In this document: positions 9,024 to 11,051 of the stretch, piece after piece
Numbering within the stretch: the first letter of the stretch is position 1
How the letters are laid out: every line of letters starts with the position of its first letter
Source of the DNA: Sphingomonas sp. CCH9-E2
GTDB lineage: Bacteria; Pseudomonadota; Alphaproteobacteria; Sphingomonadales; Sphingomonadaceae
Assembly: GCF_001557215.1 (NCBI RefSeq)
Contig: NZ_LSJM01000232.1
Span: 1-11,051, forward strand
Reading direction: 5' to 3'
Length of the DNA stretch: 11,051 nucleotides
Notes under the pieces: generated by a model
The model's database searches: none
Told to the model about the DNA's origin: nothing
What the model saw: the letters and a program-made list of their open reading frames with translations, nothing else
Made by a program: the position numbers and the translations under genes

Positions 9024-9908
9024 ATGGCCACCATCACTCGACTTCCGTTTGACACGAATGTCGCAGAATTCGCCGATTTCACCGCAGCGGAACCTACGAT
9101 TCCGGAAAAGACGGTGGGCGGGCGTCGACAATATCGGACCATCTGGATCAGTGATATCCATTTGGGGACGCGTGGCTGCAACGCCGAGATGCTGATCGAC
9201 TTCCTCGATCATGTCGACAGCGACACCATTTATCTGGTCGGCGACATCATCGACGGGTGGCAGCTCAAGAAGAAATTCTACTGGCCCGCGGCGCATAACG
9301 ACATCGTGTGGCGCATCCTGAAGCGCGCCAAGCGCGGTGCCCGCGTGATCTACATCCCCGGCAATCATGACGAAATCTTCCGCCAGTTCACGGGCCTGAG
9401 CTTTGGCGGCGTCGAGATCAAGCGCCAGGCGATCCACCAGACTGCCGATGGCCGCCGCCTGCTGGTGCTGCATGGCGACGAGTTCGACGCGATCACGCTG
9501 AGCCACCGCTGGCTCGCCCATGTCGGCGACGCGGCCTACACCGCGGTGATGGCGCTCAACCGCTGGTGCAACAAATATCGCAGCTGGCGCGGCCTGCCCT
9601 ATTGGTCGCTGAGCAAGCACGCCAAGCAGAAGGTCAAGAACGCGGTCGAATTCATCTGCGGCTTCGAGGAAATCGTCGCCAAGGAGGCCGGCGCGCGCGG
9701 GGTCGATGGCGTGATCGCCGGGCATATCCACACCGCCGAGATGCGCACGATCGACGGAATCGAATATTATAATGACGGCGACTGGGTGGAGGGTTGCACC
9801 GCACTGGTCGAGCATTACGATGGCCGGATGGAAATCCTCCATTGGGCCGATGAGATCGCAGCGCGTGACCTCGACCCGGAGCGGGTCGAGGAGCGCGTGG
9901 CGGCTTGA
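9024..9908 (+). CDS. LpxH-like metallophosphoesterase (UDP-2,3-diacylglucosamine diphosphatase family)
   Basis: A 294-residue calcineurin-like phosphoesterase with every metal-binding motif of the LpxH family: 'SDIHLG' (D44, H46), 'GDIIDGW' (D74), 'GNHDE' (N114, H115), 'LHGDEFD' (H150) and 'GHIHTAE' (H234, H236). LpxH cleaves UDP-2,3-diacylglucosamine to lipid X and UMP at the inner face of the membrane in lipid A synthesis. This protein is about 50 residues longer than E. coli LpxH (about 240), with an extra 38-residue N-terminus and a basic insert around 180-205 ('NKYRSWRGLPYWSLSKHAKQ') that may touch membrane. Many alphaproteobacteria use the unrelated LpxI for this step, so the true substrate may be another lipid pyrophosphate. 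It overlaps the glycosyltransferase gene by four bases, pointing to a joint role in envelope glycolipid metabolism (inference). Confidence 0.9.
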   Translation: MATITRLPFDTNVAEFADFTAAEPTIPEKTVGGRRQYRTIWISDIHLGTRGCNAEMLIDFLDHVDSDTIYLVGDIIDGWQLKKKFYWPAAHNDIVWRILKRAKRGARVIYIPGNHDEIFRQFTGLSFGGVEIKRQAIHQTADGRRLLVLHGDEFDAITLSHRWLAHVGDAAYTAVMALNRWCNKYRSWRGLPYWSLSKHAKQKVKNAVEFICGFEEIVAKEAGARGVDGVIAGHIHTAEMRTIDGIEYYNDGDWVEGCTALVEHYDGRMEILHWADEIAARDLDPERVEERVAA

Positions 9909-10942
9909 GCGAAACGGAGATGCGGATCGCGATCGTAACCGACGCCTGGGAGCCCCAGGTGAACGGCGTCGTCCGCACGCTCCAGTCGGTGCGGCGCGTG
10001 CTCGAGGGGCAGGGGCATAAGGTCAAGGTGATCTCGCCCGACCTGTTCTATTCGGTGCCGTGCCCGACCTATCCCGAGATTCGGCTGGCGATGGTGCGCA
10101 GCCGCACGATCGGCGATCTGCTCGACGAATTCTCGCCGCATGCGGTACATCTGGCGACCGAGGGGCCGGTGTGCGTCGCGGCGCGGCGCTGGTGCCTGCG
10201 GCATGATTTCCCGTTCACCACCGCCTATCACACGCAATTCCCGGACTATGTCGAGGCGCGCTCGGGCGTGCCGGCGGAGTGGGTGTGGCGCTATATCCGC
10301 TGGTTCCATGCACCGGCGCAGTCGATCCTCGCCTCGACAGCGTCGATCCGGCAGGCGCTGGTCGATCATGGGCTGACCCAGGTGCAGCATTGGGGGCGGG
10401 GCGTGGACTTGGCCAATTTCCACCCGGGCGTGGTGCCGCATCCGGCGATGGCGGCGCTGCCGGGGCCGGTGCAGCTCTATGTCGGGCGCGTGGCGGTGGA
10501 GAAGAATCTGGAGGCGTTCCTGGCTTCAGAGCATCCTGGGACCAAGGTTGTCGTCGGCGATGGCCCGGCGCGTGCTGCGCTGGAGGCGAAATATCCTGAG
10601 GCCAGGTTCATGGGGTCGATGTTCGGCGCCGAGCTGGCGCAGGCCTATCGCGCGGCGGATGTGTTCGTGTTTCCGAGCAAGACCGACACGTTCGGGCTTG
10701 TGATGATCGAGGCGCTGGCATGCGGGACGCCGGTCGCGGCCTATCCGGTGACCGGGCCGGTCGACATTTTGACACCCGAGACCGGGGCGATGGCCGAGGA
10801 TCTGGACACGGCGATTGCGCATGCGCTGACGCGTGATCGGGATGCGTGCGCGGCCTATGGGCGCAGCTTCACCTGGGAGGCGAGCGCGGCGCAGTTCCTG
10901 GCGGCGCTGGTGCCGATCATCGAGGAAGCGCGCGCGGCTTGA
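9905..10942 (+). CDS. Glycosyltransferase family 4 (GT-B fold), MgtA-like
   Basis: A 345-residue GT-B glycosyltransferase. The start is probably TTG at 9905, which overlaps the previous stop as TTGA and has GAGGAG at 9888-9893; the ATG at 9920 ('MRIAIVTDAW') is the alternative, but its GGAG is directly adjacent and too close. The N-terminal domain opens with 'IVTDAWEPQVNGVVRTL', a typical GT4 acceptor-side loop. The C-terminal donor domain has 'GRVAVEKNLEAFL' (R195, K200, phosphate contacts), 'VVGDGPARAALE' (216-227) and 'FPSKTDTFGLVMIEALACG' (256-274). The last contains the E-x7-E type motif as D261-x7-E269. This pattern is usual for the group annotated as GDP-mannose-dependent or lipid glycosyltransferases. 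It probably transfers a sugar from a nucleotide donor to a lipid acceptor at the membrane; donor and acceptor are not determinable here. No membrane helix is evident. Confidence 0.93.
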   Translation: MSETEMRIAIVTDAWEPQVNGVVRTLQSVRRVLEGQGHKVKVISPDLFYSVPCPTYPEIRLAMVRSRTIGDLLDEFSPHAVHLATEGPVCVAARRWCLRHDFPFTTAYHTQFPDYVEARSGVPAEWVWRYIRWFHAPAQSILASTASIRQALVDHGLTQVQHWGRGVDLANFHPGVVPHPAMAALPGPVQLYVGRVAVEKNLEAFLASEHPGTKVVVGDGPARAALEAKYPEARFMGSMFGAELAQAYRAADVFVFPSKTDTFGLVMIEALACGTPVAAYPVTGPVDILTPETGAMAEDLDTAIAHALTRDRDACAAYGRSFTWEASAAQFLAALVPIIEEARAA

Positions 10943-10950
10943 CCTTCCAT

Positions 10951-11026
10951 TCCTCCCCTGAGCTTGCTCAGGGGAGGGGGACCGCTCGCGAAGCGAGTGG
11001 TGGAGGGGCGGCCGCGCAGACGGCCG
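10951..11026. repeat. Compound three-hairpin intergenic repeat element
   Basis: Three hairpins lie in a row just past the glycosyltransferase stop. The first pairs 10952-10963 with 10966-10977 (12 complementary bases; in practice about 11 pairs around a CTTG loop). The second pairs 10982-10989 with 10993-11000 around a GAA loop, with one G-T pair. The third pairs CGGCCG at 11009-11014 with the same palindromic word at 11021-11026. The wording, 'CTCCCC...GGGGAGGGGGACC' then a small hairpin then 'GGTGGAGGGGCGG', matches a repeat I recall as abundant between sphingomonad genes. It lacks a T-tract on either strand, so it is not a standard terminator, although it could slow or protect the 3' end of the transcript. 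Confidence 0.65.
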
Positions 11027-11051
11027 TGACCAGCTCGGCAAAATTCCGCCC

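Overview
The window looks like chromosome from a GC-rich alphaproteobacterium, most likely a sphingomonad. Supporting this are the high GC with strong G/C third-codon bias, an UrcA-family secreted protein, a DUF1192 protein, a ClpA of the alphaproteobacterial type, and intergenic inverted repeats whose wording (a 'GTCATCCTGAAC...TTTCAG' type, a 'CGTCGCCCCGG' type and a 'TCCTCCCCTGAG...GGTGGAGGGG' type) matches dispersed repeats I associate with this group. No mobile element, CRISPR array, tRNA or rRNA was seen.

Layout. Positions 1-1265 (minus) hold the N-terminal two thirds of a membrane-bound 7TMR-DISM diguanylate cyclase, cut by the window edge just as its GGDEF domain begins. Divergent from it is a small secreted UrcA-family protein (1449-1838, plus). 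Next is an unassigned gene of visibly lower GC (1885-2565, minus). Its 5' end runs into a cluster of two inverted-repeat elements (2560-2647 and 2683-2761), followed by the strong terminator of clpA (2789-2818). clpA (2843-5155), a DUF1192 protein (5296-5508) and a periplasmic TPR protein (5535-7196) all lie on the minus strand. The TPR and DUF1192 genes are close enough to be co-transcribed; clpA is preceded by a candidate heat-shock-type promoter.

From 7320 the plus strand carries two gene pairs. In each pair the second start codon overlaps the first stop by four bases. The first pair is a PIG3-type NAD(P)H quinone oxidoreductase and a glutathione S-transferase (GTGA overlap), which reads as a redox/electrophile detoxification unit. 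The second is an LpxH-like metallophosphoesterase and a GT4 glycosyltransferase (TTGA overlap), which reads as an envelope lipid or glycolipid unit. The window ends in a compound three-hairpin intergenic repeat (10951-11026).

Most of the window is ordinary housekeeping and accessory chromosome. I did not find a convincing new multi-gene system. The items most worth a second look are the stacked repeats at 2560-2761 beside the low-GC gene, the three-hairpin element at the right end, the metallophosphoesterase/GT4 pair, and the possible RpoH-like promoter of clpA.
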